A stretch of 64,000 nt of DNA from Phlebotomus papatasi (GCF_024763615.1 NC_077224.1:1426001-1490000); one strand, 5' to 3'; shown: positions 33,501-40,748, counted from the stretch's first letter. Notes: generated from the sequence alone by a model not told the origin. A program made the numbers and translations.

Positions 33501-36132
33501 TCATGGATCTGAGTGAGTAGCTTTCCGTTTCAGGAAATTGCATTTTAAGTTTGAGGATCCCAAAGCGATGTTCTTCGAGACCAAAAGAGCCTTTAAACTT
33601 TATATGCTTGAAAATTAGAATCAATCTTATTGCAATCCGATTTTTTGATGATTTTAAGTGGTTTTAATAGCACATAATCTGATTTAATTGATTTACAAAA
33701 ATAAGTCCAGCTTTTTTTTATTTTAAGGAAAAGGGATTAAGATCACTTTCCCTTTTTTTAACTTTCTTAAAACAAGCTTTCTGTTAAAAGTTCACAATAA
33801 ATTAATTTTCAAGTCGTTTTTTTAATGATATCAACATATTTTCAAATAAAAGATATATTTTTCGCATGTTTTAAATCAAAAATTTAATTAAGGCTTTTCC
33901 TTGAAGAAATTAGCTGGAAAATTTTGATCAAAAATGGACTGATAATGCTATTTTTAGAGTTTCTTTGAAAACTTTCTTTCAAAAATTGAATTTTAACCCT
34001 ATTTTGATTATTTTGGAGTCTGATGTAGAAAGCTTTCTAGCTAGATATTTCTTAAACCTGTTCCATAGCGACATTGTATAAGGGGTCCCGGATTTATGCA
34101 TATCGAGATTCGGGATTATGAAAGCACATCTATGCATCTTTGCCTATCACAAGGAGCTTATTTGTGAAATCATTTTTGATATAATCCCTAAATGTATGCA
34201 ATTTTGGGCGCAGAAAATAACCCAAACAATTGGTTCCAACAATATTTTGCATATTTTACAGCGTTTCCGTAACTTATTCAAAAGAAGTCTCTTAAAAGTA
34301 TGAGAAAATTCTTTAATGCATAAAGTCGTTTCGCGCGTTTTTTCTCCGTGACGAAAGTATGCATAATTCCGAGATCCCCTGTAGCTCTTCCTATTGTTCA
34401 AAAAGTACCTTGAGTAACTCGATAAATTCGGAGATATCGGGAATAAACAGAATCACAGAATAGAATAATTAAGAATCACAGAATACCGAATTGAATTATT
34501 AAGAGAATCACACATTTGGAATCACTAGAATCACATTGGGATTACAAGGAATAAACGGAATATGGACACAAATTTTCGATCTTGACTAACTCCTTGTTTC
34601 AATACTAAAAGTTGTTGATAATTTTAAAAAATGACATGGACTATAGTGCGACCCAAATGTCAAATCTGGAACCAAATATGGTCTATAGCGAGGTTCTACT
34701 GTATGTTTAATTCAACTTTGTATTTAAAAATAGCAAAATAATCTAATTGTATTTTGCTTTGTTAGAAAATTATTAATTAATCTTATAAAACTGTGAATAA
34801 ATTCTTCTCTAAAGTATATTTATAATTCGATATTTATTCTCTTAGAAAAAGTGAAACAACTTTAAATCATTTAATTAGCGTCAATTAATTACAATGTGCG
34901 TCAGAATCTTATGCAAAAAGTACCCTTTTCGCAGAAAAAAAATTTAAATTTTGTGCAAATGTAATAAAGTGTAATCTTCAATTTTTCTTATGACTAACTC
35001 TAAATTAGCTTTAATAGTACATGGATTGGTTAGAGTACCCGTATAACTTTCAATGCTTGGTTGAATATTTCATAAATAATTCTGAGATAGTTATCAATAG
35101 TAATGAAGACTGTTCATTAACTCTGAAACTGTATAATAGAGTAATTTTTCGTGCTCACTACATTTTGTGTAATTGACGAAAATAATTTAAAAAAAAAATG
35201 AAATTAATTAGAACAGAATGATTTTTGCAGAAATGGACGAGATTTGTTGTTGAGGAAGTCTTAAAGAATTTTCTTGAATATTGTCTCATAAAATTTCTAC
35301 TGCTTCCGATAAAATGTTCATCTCCGACAAAATGAATAATACATTTTCCTGGAAATCAATTACTAATACACATTCTTCATATTGTATCATATTCTACCTT
35401 GATTGACGTCTCATTGCGTGGTAAAAAAGCACGGACAACTTTTTGCCTTTATCTATTCGCTTTTATCATAAGATAGTACTTGGGATGGTGATTATTCACC
35501 TCGTACCTTAGCCCGCCCTTCCACTTGTCCGTTTATTTTTGTTGGCTATCTAATAGGTTTTTGCCTGAACCCATTGATAAGATACCGTGCGAGTTTGCCG
35601 AGTGATAAAGGCTAAACATGACGAGAATTAAGTCAGTGAAACAGGTTGTACATTTTGTGGGTTGAATCAATATTTAGCAACTATTTTTCTGTTGTCTCCC
35701 TTTCGGGGTTTGCACTCTTGCAGAGGGACTTACCACAGCTTGAATAACCCCTCGCACCGTGATTCCTACTGAGGGTGCAAAATGCAAGGAGACGCCTGGT
35801 TCGATCACTAGACGCCCCGAAGTCTCAACGTCGAGGTCGGCCAACAGGAGGTATGGCTTCTCGGCACGATGGAGAATCTTCTCGGCGGTCACGGAGCCGC
35901 CAGGAAGTTCGATGAACTCACTTGTCTCTTGGACATGATCCAGCGACTGCGGATGATGTTCTGTGGATGGTGGTTCGAGTGTATACCCGTCTATTTCATT
36001 GAGGAGCTCAACATCCTGCCCTCGAACACATTGGAGAATCACAGATAGAATGCACACGGTAATTATTGATTTAATTTCACTTCTTTTGTGTCTTTTGCAC
36101 AACATTCTCATACTATTCACTGTCTTTTCCAT
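5865..36132 (-). CDS. bark: Protein bark beetle / Anakonda, 12-exon gene
   Basis: Assembled from splice sites: 36132-35734, 25812-25625, 22487-20388, 19302-15176, 13320-13109, 13047-12692, 10613-10488, 10146-10049, 9980-9737, 9616-9487, 9355-8837, 6503-5865. The total is 9138 nt (3045 aa plus stop) and every phase matches. Visible parts: hydrophobic signal segment at residues 20-38; SRCR domains about 167-269, 1041-1148 and 1880-2003; parallel beta-helix-like stretches with many N-glycosylation sequons; CUB-like segments; C-type lectin domain about 2560-2655; membrane span about 2672-2695; proline/serine-rich tail of about 350 residues. This architecture is that of Drosophila bark (anakonda), a single-pass protein at tricellular junctions needed for septate-junction and epithelial barrier organisation; the fly protein is of similar length (about 3100 aa). 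Introns reach 9.9 kb and are full of transposons. The start ATG (36132) has a good context and an in-frame stop lies upstream. 5' UTR exons are unresolved. Confidence 0.95.
6600..7975. repeat. Inverted 20-22 bp minisatellite in bark intron 11
   Basis: Tandem variants of GGTCAGTAAAAAATWAAAA run from 6600 to about 7400; from about 7425 to 7975 the same unit appears inverted (TTTTTTACTGACCACTTTT). The block is about 1.4 kb and can fold into one large hairpin. Diverged relatives lie in bark intron 6. Confidence 0.85.
7976..8809. other. Remainder of bark intron 11
   Basis: AT-rich. Contains CCCTTTAACGACGAGAC (about 8152) and GTCCTTAAAGGGTTAAC (about 8660), which look like the two ends of a TTAA-type element of about 530 bp (TTAACCCTTTAA ... 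AAAGGGTTAA). No coding sequence recognised. Confidence 0.4.
8810..8836 (-). other. bark: Read-through alternative C-terminus of bark exon 11
   Basis: Past the GTGGGA donor the frame stays open for VGFTISKQ and then stops. The spliced product instead continues GFELAY and adds 212 residues. The two continuations resemble each other at their start (GF). Retention of intron 11 would give a 2841-aa protein without the PDZ-ligand-like end. Only the sequence capacity is seen; use is not shown. Confidence 0.4.
8837..9355 (-). CDS. bark: bark coding exon 11 (membrane span, proximal tail)
   Basis: TTTAG acceptor before 9355; donor GTGGGA at 8836. Encodes the single membrane span (IVTISMIAGLCLLFLLLVLV) followed by a basic stop-transfer run (SKSRVRHVQRLQRRNS), then a tail with several Tyr residues. 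The donor joins CAG (Q) in phase with exon 12 (GFELAYRNEGF). If the weak donor is not used, the frame reads on seven more residues to a stop at 8810-8812 (see that entry). Confidence 0.92.
9487..9616 (-). CDS. bark: bark coding exon 10 (lectin domain end, tandem acceptor)
   Basis: The acceptor reads TGCAGCAG, so splicing can begin the exon at 9616 or at 9613; both keep frame and differ by one Ser. The exon encodes GIERVWVQDLNFIDQC and ends DSRRTFVCEIDPK, the closing cysteine of the lectin fold. The donor is GTAAGA at 9486, phase 0. Confidence 0.9.
9737..9980 (-). CDS. bark: bark coding exon 9 (C-type lectin domain, first part)
   Basis: Acceptor GTGCAG before 9980; donor GTAAAA at 9736, a weak site. 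Encodes the start of a C-type lectin-like domain: CPPGWTLIVDTCYIF, then FYEARDFCRSDNASM and LWHFLSRQMMHF. No classical EPN or QPD sugar-binding triplet is seen, so carbohydrate binding is doubtful. Confidence 0.92.
10049..10146 (-). CDS. bark: bark coding exon 8
   Basis: 98 nt between an AAAG acceptor (before 10146) and a GTTAGT donor (10048). Encodes DVWKTKIDARHNYWNYNTT then LAVSGRIRDRA, linking the beta-helix region to the lectin domain. Both splice sites are weaker than average, but the joined frame is continuous with exons 7 and 9. Confidence 0.88.
10488..10613 (-). CDS. bark: bark coding exon 7
   Basis: Acceptor TTCAG before 10613 and GTAAGC donor at 10487; 126 nt. Encodes VATDWRGRATIVAGTAGQN and DNIFYNPDNDYEMITVNRS. 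Same phase entry and exit as its neighbours. Too short for most open-frame scans. Confidence 0.9.
10790..10938. mobile_element. Small MITE (TCTACAC ends), copy 1
   Basis: AAGGCTTCTACACATTAGGA at the left and its near complement (TGTGTAGATGCCTTT) at the right, about 149 bp. A relative is at 28405-28558. Confidence 0.55.
11617..11868. mobile_element. TIR MITE (CACACCT family), copy 1
   Basis: Inverted ends share AAATTCGCATYYCTTTC. Related to the better preserved copy at 11991-12310. Lies in bark intron 6. Confidence 0.5.
11991..12310. mobile_element. TIR MITE (CACACCT family), copy 2
   Basis: About 54-bp terminal inverted repeats starting ATGGCTCCGGCACACCTTTT and ending with the near complement. 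It interrupts the GGTCAGTAA-type satellite: GGTCAGTA on the left and TTACTGACC on the right. Confidence 0.65.
12692..13047 (-). CDS. bark: bark coding exon 6
   Basis: CAG acceptor at 13048-13050, GTAAGT donor at 12691; 356 nt. Encodes the membrane-distal part of the last beta-helix unit (GWVHHNLFTGNRNRP ... NNYVHRNRGGRIVEISGF). Two frames look open over this exon; phase from exon 5 picks the one ending TTAHNGFYQ. Confidence 0.92.
13109..13320 (-). CDS. bark: bark coding exon 5
   Basis: CAG acceptor at 13321-13323 and GTAAGT donor at 13108. In the phase set by exon 4 it encodes 70 full codons without a stop (SQHNISNSEISGAIRGAV ... NRFMRNCIQLYGNFSTC), continuing the beta-helix region. No ATG-initiated frame covers it, so it is easily missed. 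A 60-bp intron separates it from exon 6. Confidence 0.9.
13351..13604. mobile_element. CACTGAGA-ended MITE, copy 1
   Basis: About 254 bp beginning CACTGAGAAAAAAAGAGGGT, rich in TTAATTTTACAC and AGGGTAAAATTAACAT motifs, and ending TCTCTCACCAGTG. Highly similar copies at 26876-27119 and 44400-44652. Lies 28 bp from bark exon 5. Confidence 0.75.
13620..14260. repeat. Two adjacent copies of a dispersed repeat
   Basis: Both copies carry GGTCTTC/ACCTTCGG, then a run of CCCC-CTCCTTCCCCTCC, CCAAAAACATGTTT, and an end with CATACATACC. Other copies: about 38390-38640 and, inverted, 55010-55190. No inverted ends or coding frame; class unknown. In bark intron 4. Confidence 0.5.
14440..14930. repeat. 44-bp satellite, palindromic array, locus 1
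   Basis: About seven forward units of CGTAAAACGGTTAAGAATGC / GCTTAAAATCACGCACAGCT, then three inverted units after about 14775. Same satellite at 19855-20345 and 53970-54490. In bark intron 4. Confidence 0.8.
15176..19302 (-). CDS. bark: bark coding exon 4 (SRCR 2 and 3), 4.1 kb
   Basis: Acceptor TTTTCAG before 19302, donor GTAAGT at 15175; 4127 nt, the largest exon. It holds two SRCR domains: one at residues about 1041-1148 (VRLLGGVDEHEGRLQVYVDG, WGTVCDYGW, DVGIRC) and one about 1880-2003 (CRELGFDPLNVFF, WVEPLECEGDENRMEECP). Each is preceded by a recurring segment (GKLVIHSGVTLNFVPNVGLM; VTLSIGTGVEMEFAPNVGIL) echoing exon 1, so three extracellular repeat units are visible. The open frame runs on 38 codons past the donor to a stop at 15063, but only splicing at 15175 keeps phase with exon 5. 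Confidence 0.94.
19303..19854. other. bark intron 3, left part
   Basis: Unique-looking AT-rich DNA with a TTTGCATATTTGCAT-type run near 19435-19500. GGAATTTGGCACACTTACCC (about 19654) recurs near 32005, probably the end of an unrecognised repeat. Confidence 0.35.
19855..20345. repeat. 44-bp satellite, locus 2, split by a MITE
   Basis: Forward units before and after the MITE at 19886-20103, then inverted units from about 20255. The palindromic arrangement matches locus 1. Lies in bark intron 3. Confidence 0.75.
19886..20103. mobile_element. pogo/Tc1-type MITE (CAGTAGACTCTC ends)
   Basis: 218 bp, starting CAGTAGACTCTCTCTCAAT and ending with its near complement, flanked by TA on both sides. 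Inserted at the TA of ATCATAAAAC inside a satellite unit. Confidence 0.8.
20388..22487 (-). CDS. bark: bark coding exon 3 (SRCR 1 end, beta-helix, CUB-like)
   Basis: Acceptor GCAG before 22487, donor GTAGGT at 20387, 2100 nt. It completes SRCR domain 1 (YEVVCRQMGFKGG ... CSWD ... CDYHSDIGIQC), followed by beta-helix-like repeats (NNGHAAGLNVV, GSGINITYFGGN) with many NxS/T sequons, and a CUB-like region (FVLTVSFQQFVLTTNE ... IEVFDGASPNDRLLGMW). Corresponds to the first of three extracellular repeats expected in this family. Confidence 0.94.
22801..23038. repeat. Long fold-back hairpin in bark intron 2
   Basis: Arms about 22801-22909 and 22931-23038 are inverted copies (GAGCTTTCGGCTCAGTCT against AGACTGAGCCGAAAGCTC) around a 20-bp loop. 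Would be transcribed as an intronic hairpin. Confidence 0.75.
23135..23365. mobile_element. AGGGTC-ended MITE, intact copy
   Basis: 231 bp with ends AGGGTCGAGTGAACACCT and the inverse of AGGATAAAAGGAACACCT, and inner inverted TATTGACACTTT / AAAGTGTCAATA. Provides the empty-site reference for the split copy at 1737-2771. An end fragment is at 51326-51373. Confidence 0.75.
23892..24090. mobile_element. AAGGCCCAAATAG MITE, copy 1
   Basis: Ends TAAGAACCCAAATAGAAT and ATTGGGCCCTTA with GCTGATCCTTCAGAATATTT inside. Diverged copy of the element at 24392-24599. Confidence 0.6.
24392..24599. mobile_element. AAGGCCCAAATAG MITE, copy 2
   Basis: About 41-bp terminal inverted repeats (TAAGGCCCAAATAGACTCGG and near complement), 208 bp. 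In bark intron 2, near two relatives. Confidence 0.7.
25208..25584. mobile_element. GGGTAGAGTCAG MITE beside bark exon 2
   Basis: Ends GGGTAGAGTCAGCCCTTTTC and its complement, TA on both sides, and internal GGTGGCGAAAAGTACTGA twice. It stops 40 bp from the exon 2 boundary. Confidence 0.7.
25625..25812 (-). CDS. bark: bark coding exon 2 (first half of SRCR 1)
   Basis: Polypyrimidine tract then CAG acceptor at 25813; GTGAGT donor at 25624. Read in the phase set by exon 1 it gives an open 62-codon segment that enters an SRCR domain (RLVDG...EGRLQIFHKGKWRSVC). The longest open frame at this spot is a different, false frame; the true frame lacks a methionine. The split codon joins AA with T of exon 3 to give Asn. 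Confidence 0.92.
25866..26875. other. bark intron 1, no gene seen
   Basis: Mostly unique AT-rich DNA without inverted ends or tandem units. The open frame at 25951-26157 has no domain. Confidence 0.4.
26876..27119. mobile_element. CACTGAGA-ended MITE, copy 2
   Basis: 244 bp, CACTGAGAAAAAACGGGAG to GATTTCTCTCAGTG, flanked by TA. Nearly identical in layout to the copies at 13351 and 44400. Confidence 0.78.
27192..27375. mobile_element. GGGGGAAGT MITE, truncated copy
   Basis: Left end GGGGGAAGTAGGGGACTTTT and body (TTGAGCCTTATCATAATATA) match the intact element at 60349-60562; the right terminus is lost. Confidence 0.6.
27623..27961. mobile_element. CAGTAGAACC MITE, intact copy
   Basis: 339 bp, ends CAGTAGAACCTCGCTATAGT and GCGGGGTTCTACTG, TA on both sides. 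An inverted relative at 32956-34701 contains a nested insertion. Confidence 0.82.
28071..28274. mobile_element. GGGGAAACTG MITE
   Basis: 204 bp with ends GGGGAAACTGAGTCAACACC and the near complement GGTGCCCCAGTTTCTTC, TA on both sides. Confidence 0.65.
28405..28558. mobile_element. Small MITE (TCTACAC ends), copy 2
   Basis: Ends GGCCTCTACACGCTGTTAG and TATAGTGTGTAGACGTCAT, with TTTTAAAGAAA-type centre like the copy at 10790. Confidence 0.5.
28677..29003. mobile_element. CAGTGCTGTCTCTC MITE, copy 1
   Basis: 327 bp, ends CAGTGCTGTCTCTCTATATG and complement, TA on both sides, with a second internal copy of the end (GTGCATATAGAGAGTGTGCA). Copy 2 at 56367-56694 is nearly identical. Confidence 0.85.
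29011..29206. mobile_element. Probable GGGGGAAGAATTAG MITE
   Basis: Left GGGGGAAGAATTAGACAG and right GCTAATTCTACCCCGGTCTT are loosely inverted. It directly follows the previous MITE. Boundaries uncertain. Confidence 0.4.
29207..30715. other. bark intron 1, unannotated stretch
   Basis: AT-rich, no tandem or inverted structure recognised. Open frames at 29732-29932 and 30623-30923 show no domains, and the latter overlaps a MITE start. Confidence 0.4.
30716..31055. mobile_element. AAGGCCCAAATAG MITE, copy 3 (enlarged)
   Basis: Left end TAAGGCCCCAAATAGACTCA and right GGATCAGCCTGTATCTATTT match the family at 24392, but the interior is about 130 bp longer and includes a short inverted TTTGTAAAACTTAACGGTAA/CTTACAAACTTTACCGG pair. 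Confidence 0.55.
31056..31260. mobile_element. MITE (ATRC..GCTYCAG ends), copy 2
   Basis: ATACGGGCTTCAGAT to CTAGTCTGAAGACCGAT, collinear with the element at 5188-5393. It abuts the previous MITE. Confidence 0.55.
31261..32955. other. bark intron 1, unclassified
   Basis: Holds a 32-codon plus-strand frame (31536-31634, MSREKNHGFYEKDDEIKAL...) followed in other frames by coding-like text; I do not recognise it, and it may be a decayed transposon ORF. Also a diverged copy of the CCAAAACCTTGTTT repeat near 32090-32115. Confidence 0.35.
33189..34596. mobile_element. hAT-like non-autonomous element, 8-bp target duplication
   Basis: Ends CAAGGGGTTACTCAA and TTGACTAACTCCTTG (inverted), flanked by perfect TTTCAATA duplications at 33181-33188 and 34597-34604. 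Eight-base duplications and CARGG ends are typical of hAT. No transposase frame remains. Itself interrupted at 34079-34381. Confidence 0.78.
34079..34381. mobile_element. MITE nested inside the hAT-like element
   Basis: 303 bp, left TAAGGGGTCCCGGATTTATG and right CATAATTCCGAGATCCCCTG are inverted repeats; TA at 34077-34078 and 34382-34383. Third level of nesting. Confidence 0.65.
34702..35733. other. bark intron 1, 5' end
   Basis: Unique AT-rich DNA down to the exon 1 donor. Nothing recognised; the stretch 35380-35620 is less AT-rich and might hold intronic control sequence, by inference only. Confidence 0.35.
35734..36132 (-). CDS. bark: bark coding exon 1 (signal peptide)
   Basis: Codes residues 1-133. 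The ATG at 36132 (context GACGATGG) is the first ATG in frame; the reading frame upstream has no ATG (only a TTG at 36162) before a stop. Residues about 20-38 are a hydrophobic run ending VRG, a plausible signal-peptidase site before QDVELL. The exon closes with the first beta-helix-type segment (LVIEPGVSLHFAPSVGITV), a motif repeated in exon 4. The donor is GTAAGT at 35733, phase 0. Confidence 0.92.
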
Positions 36133-36894
36133 CGTCTCAGTCCTCTCTCTCCACACTTTCAATTCACATTTTCATCGATACACCATGGGATTTTTATTCT
36201 TTAAACTCTGATTTCTTTAACAAAGACTATTTCCTGAACAAGGTACAAAATGGTATTAGAATCAGGGAATTATTCTTACAATAATGTTGCAAAGAGTCAG
36301 AGAGTTGAATATTTTATCGTAAAAGCTATTGTGAGAAGATTTTATTCAATCTTTCGTCCCACATCTTGCCAAAAACTAATTTTTGGATGGTCCGAGAAAT
36401 TATTATACTTCCCACAGACTTCTGCTTAATGTTGCATTAGAAAGAGTAAACTAAAATTAAGAAATTTAGAAAAAAAACTCCTCTGAATACCTTGAAAATT
36501 GACCCATTCGCCGAAATGAACTCAAAGCAAGTTAAATTAATCTTCCAAGTACATTATATACCTTGGATTAGACTTACACGCAGTTTTGCTTAATTAAATT
36601 TTTTTTTTATTAGTTCTCTAATACTTCTAGATCCAGGAAAAAACTAACTTTTTGTCGCAAAATGTTCTCGATGAACAAGAAAAATGTAGTAACGTTTTAT
36701 GTTGTATCATCAATTTGAAGTTTAAACATAGATCTACCTATAAATATTTAGTTAGAACGGGTAGAACAATAATTCTTTTAAGGAAAATATTTAACTGATG
36801 CAAATAATGATTAAAATTAGTTTAATCGTTGTAAGATACTTATTCGCTACCGAATTTACAAAATTTTAATTCCGAATTATTATTTAATATTATT
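36133..36894. other. Upstream of bark start
   Basis: Includes probable 5' UTR next to the ATG and a possible acceptor near 36207. No repeat or other gene seen. Confidence 0.35.
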
Positions 36895-37112
36895 ATTTTG
36901 GGTCCGAAATCCCGAAAGCCAAAATCTCAAAAGCGAAAATTCCTGAACTCCAAAATCCTGGAAGAGTCACAATTCCGAATGCTAAGATCAAGAAATGCCC
37001 AAAATACCGAAAAGCAAAAATCCCAAAGAAGCTGAAGTTCCGAATTTTAGCGATTTTGGCTTTCAGGATTTTGGTTTTGTTGGATTTCGACACATTCGGG
37101 ATGTTTTCCATT
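36895..37112. repeat. Degenerate minisatellite (CCGAAAWCCCAAAATC type)
   Basis: About 15-20 bp units of the kind TCCCGAAAGCCAAAATC repeat irregularly, then invert near 37040 (GATTTTGGCTTTCAGGATTT). The minus-strand open frame here is just the repeat. Confidence 0.55.
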
Positions 37113-37269
37113 ATCGCTTTGGCTGAATAAGTTGCTCAGAGCCGTTAAACAGTCTTCATTAGTTTTTCAAAGGATAAATAGTAGCACTTTTGTTATAAGG
37201 AAAAGGGATTCAGTTTACCTTTGAAACTGCCTTTGAAAGGTCTTTACGATTTTTGGCTTTAAATTCACA

Positions 37270-37783
37270 ATATCGCTCCTTGGAAATTACAAGGGGTCAA
37301 CTCACTTTTTTTGCGATTTTGAGATTCTAATGCACTTAGAAAGACAATTTAATAAATTTTCAGATGATATAAGTCATTAAATTTCGTTATTAGAAAAGTT
37401 TTTCCAAATTTTAAGCTTTTTGATTTCTTGCATAATTTTGTTTGAAGTAAAGGGGCACCAAATATATTCATCGTTCAAATTTTTGTGAAACAGGGGACTA
37501 ACTCAAGCAAGTTGATCCCTTGTCACTCTAATTTCAGCAAAATTTGCACATCATTTTGAATGACAAGTACCTAACTCATTAAAAAAACATATTTTGAAAG
37601 GTAAAAATATAATAGTCTCGATGTTTATATTAGTGCTCATAAATATAAATAGAAAAGAAATAAATTGTTTTTGTTCAGTCATTAAATTGAGATACTTATT
37701 TACACAAAGCTGAATCTTTCATGCTGTTTCCTGAAAAATGGCCGAAAATTAGTTGGCCCCTTGTAATTTCCAAGGAGCGATAT
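37270..37783. mobile_element. TIR element (CTCCTTGGAAATTACAAGGG ends)
   Basis: Both ends carry the same roughly 33-bp inverted sequence (ATATCGCTCCTTGGAAATTA ... AAGGGGTCAACT). 514 bp, no coding capacity. Confidence 0.65.
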
Positions 37784-38379
37784 ATCCATTTCCACATCAA
37801 TTTTTAGGATTTCAAATTTATTTTTAAAAACGAAAACATTTCCAAATGGGCTATCCTTTTTCTAAAATCTAATTTTAACTCAATTTTGATGAACTTAGCG
37901 GATTTCGTAAGCTTAAAGTTTACTAAAGACACCAAGAAGACTTTTCCTTGAAGAAACTGCCGAGAAATTGATCAAAACTTAATGGAACACGCTCTATACG
38001 GAGTCGTAAAAGCTGTTTGCAAAGATTCTTTCAAAAAGCTCCTTAAAAGCTCCTAGATCAAAAACTTCCCTAAAGTTCTCTTTAAAACCCATTTGATCAG
38101 GACTTTCAGAATTAGATCTTACGCAACGATTTTAAATAAAAAATCATCATAAACTGAATTTTGGTAAGTAAATTTTGTTTAATGGGATTTTGGAGGTTTT
38201 TAGAAAGCTTATAAAATTCAACATAAAAAACCTTAAAATTGCTTTTTTGGTTGAAAATGCTCTCAAGATGACCTAAATCTGAATGTTCTTGAATAATTTT
38301 TAGTTTTTCTGTTTATTTTATTTATTGTACTGCTCGAACTCAAAGAGAGAGCAGTTATATAATCGACTTTTTTTTCAAC

Positions 38380-39030
38380 TTTTCACTGTTCTGGAGCTTA
38401 AACGGTAAGAGATATCGACTTCCGGTCTTCAATGACCCCTCCTCAAATGACATTATCTCGTACCCAACCTCTTTACTTCCCCCCTCCCCTTTCATACGTT
38501 CCCTATCCCTCAAAAATAGGTCAAAAATGAGGTTTTTCCAATTTTGCAAAAAATTGGCCCAAGCTTTTTCAATGATTTTTGGATATGTTTTAGAGCTAGT
38601 CCTGGCGAATATTTCGCCCAAACATACCTATGGCCGGAAAATTCGCCATTTTGAATTGAGGCGCTCAGAGCAGAAGTGGACTGTTTTAATAGGGAAATGC
38701 ATACAAAGGAGACCACTTCTGCTCTGAGAGTCTCAATTATTGAAGGTCAAAGGCCAAATACTTTGGAAGGCTTATTTTTCTTTTTGTTAAATTTGGATTT
38801 TTTAGAAAAGTATTGTAAATTAGAACCCGACTGCATCGGTCTTCGTCAGTAATGAATCGGTAAAGTACCGATTTTTTTTTTCAAATACTTTTGTGTTTTA
38901 TGAATCAATTTGATCTCTAGTAGATCAGTGATTCCAAAAGATTATGCAAAAAACTAATTCACAGTGAGCTCTGTCTCGTGAGTTCGAGCGTTCCGCAAAG
39001 CTGGGACGCTTTGCCATCTCTTTTTGAATA
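38380..39030. repeat. Dispersed repeat and small hairpin
   Basis: Carries the CTTCCGGTCTTCAATGACCC / CCCCTCCCCTTTCATACGTT repeat also at 13.6 kb and inverted at 55.0 kb. A hairpin with arms CTCAGAGCAGAAGTGG (38666) and CCACTTCTGCTCTGAG (38711) follows. GTGAGTTCGAGCGTTCCGCA at about 38979 recurs inverted near 55.2 kb. Confidence 0.5.
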
Positions 39031-39190
39031 ATATGTAAATGAAAATAAAAGCCCTGCCTAACCCTCCGTCATTACGTCCTTAGTCAGCATGTTAGTAAAA
39101 CGGATAGTGTTCAAAAAACCCTAGTGCAATAGTTATAATGCAATGGAATAAGAGTTTAATAGAGATCGGTTTGTTCTTTCTTTTTATTTA

Positions 39191-39763
39191 CACAGAATAA
39201 AAGTGTTTTGTAAAATTGTTGGTAAATGTTTGTGAATTCCCAGTGGTAACTTACGAAATGTTCGTAAATCGTATGACTTACAAACTATTTTTCACAAACA
39301 TTGATTATAACATGATCAATTTTACAAATTCTTGTTTGTACATTTTTCTGTGACAAAACTTTACTAACAAATTACAAAATCTTCCGATCTTTTTTTTGTG
39401 TGTTTACGAAGATTTACAAACAAATGTTTGTAAAAGAATAAAAAATGCTCGTCAAGTGATCATGTTACGAACAATGTTTGTGAAAATATACAAACTCTTA
39501 CAAACTTTTTGGTGAATTACTCAATATACGGGCATATTGTAAGTCCCCAGTGGGAATTCACAAACGTTTATTAACATGCATGACAAGATGGGACTTCGAT
39601 CTATTTTTCTGTTCCTCAATTTCTTTTCCTCAGCCAAAGTTTCGATTCAAGAAAAGAAAAATAGAGCGAACTCCCACTTCCACTTGCCTTAAATATCCTT
39701 ACGGTGGAAAACCAGAAGTGAATTGAACGTTTATTAACAATTTCACAAAATATTTTTTCTGTG
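39191..39763. mobile_element. CACAG-family MITE, copy 2, with a 149-bp insertion
   Basis: CACAGAATAAAAGTGTTTTG to TATTTTTTCTGTG, TA on both sides, same palindromic body as 4684-5148. Interrupted by 39577-39725. Confidence 0.72.
39577..39725. mobile_element. 149-bp insertion with 14-bp target duplication
   Basis: Flanked by identical AACGTTTATTAACA at 39563-39576 and 39726-39739. No inverted ends. A long duplication points to retroposition of a short RNA; neither poly(A) nor polymerase III boxes are convincing. Source unknown. Confidence 0.6.
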
Positions 39764-39847
39764 TACAGCATTTCAGGCCATTCCCTTAAAAAAAAGCAAC
39801 GTTTGATGAAAATTATTCCCAATTTGTTGAAGCCCTAATGTTCAATA

Positions 39848-40748
39848 GGGGAGACTGGGGCAAAAAGTCACAAAACGGATATTTTATTTTTTTTTACAAG
39901 ACACCGAGCACCCCCAAAATTTCTAATTAGCACAGTTTTATAGGAAATTTACTGCTCTACAACTCTGTGAAAGTCATTTTCTTCTATTTTTTAAGGAAAT
40001 ATATTTATCGAGGTGTTTTATAAAAGGTAATTTTGTGATCATTCTCAAAAATGCTGGGGCAAATAGGATCAGGCATAAGATACTATCACATTTTGATTCG
40101 CTTTATTACGGCATTCCGTAAATTTAAGTAAAATACCTAGATGACATATTTTCATAGGAAATTTATTCTTCTATACCTTTGTTAAACACCGTTTTTTGTA
40201 TCTGAGCGAGAAAAGCCCATTTTAAGCTATTTTAGAAAAAACACACAAAGGACTGCAAATCGTTTGACCAATGCAAACAACAAGCGGCGAGACATGGTAA
40301 CGACGTTTCTTTTCGCCGTGAGACATCAGAAATTTCTTCGCTTTTCTGTTACTTTTTGCTCTATACCTTTTGTTACTTTTTACCCCAAGTGGCCATTTTT
40401 AATAAAAGGATTTCTGGAGAAAAGAACTTTTGTGAAATTCTAAAATAGATAGCGGATTCGTATTCAAAAAATCCAAATTATTTAGAAAATATTCACTAGT
40501 GCATCAATTTTGGAAAATAATAGGTAATAATTGTTATCTTCTGCAAGGAAAATATTTCAAAAATAGGGCTAAAAGTTTCGATATTTTTTTATTTTCTAAA
40601 TTCCTTGTTCGAATTCTAAGAAACTTACGACATTGAAAAAGGTCTATGGAGGATATCTATAGAAAAAAATTTGAGCCGCAATCTTTTTTACCTTGGAAGA
40701 CATTGAATTTTTAATTTTTGATTTGTGACTTTTTGCCCCAGTCTACCC
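39848..40748. mobile_element. GGGGAGACTGGGGC element, 0.9 kb
   Basis: Ends GGGGAGACTGGGGCAAAAAG and complement, TA on both sides, 901 bp. No transposase frame. Confidence 0.75.

Larger units (their letters stand above)
32956..34701. mobile_element. CAGTAGAACC MITE carrying a nested hAT-like element
   Basis: Outer ends CAGTAGAACCCCGCTATAGG and GCGAGGTTCTACTG, TA on both sides. Left part 32956-33188 and right part 34597-34701 equal the 339-bp element at 27623 in reverse; the 1.4 kb between is the insertion below. Confidence 0.82.

Noticed and set aside
36132..36162. Bark translation start at 36162
   Set aside because: The codon there is TTG, an in-frame stop lies just upstream, and the ATG at 36132 has a good context.
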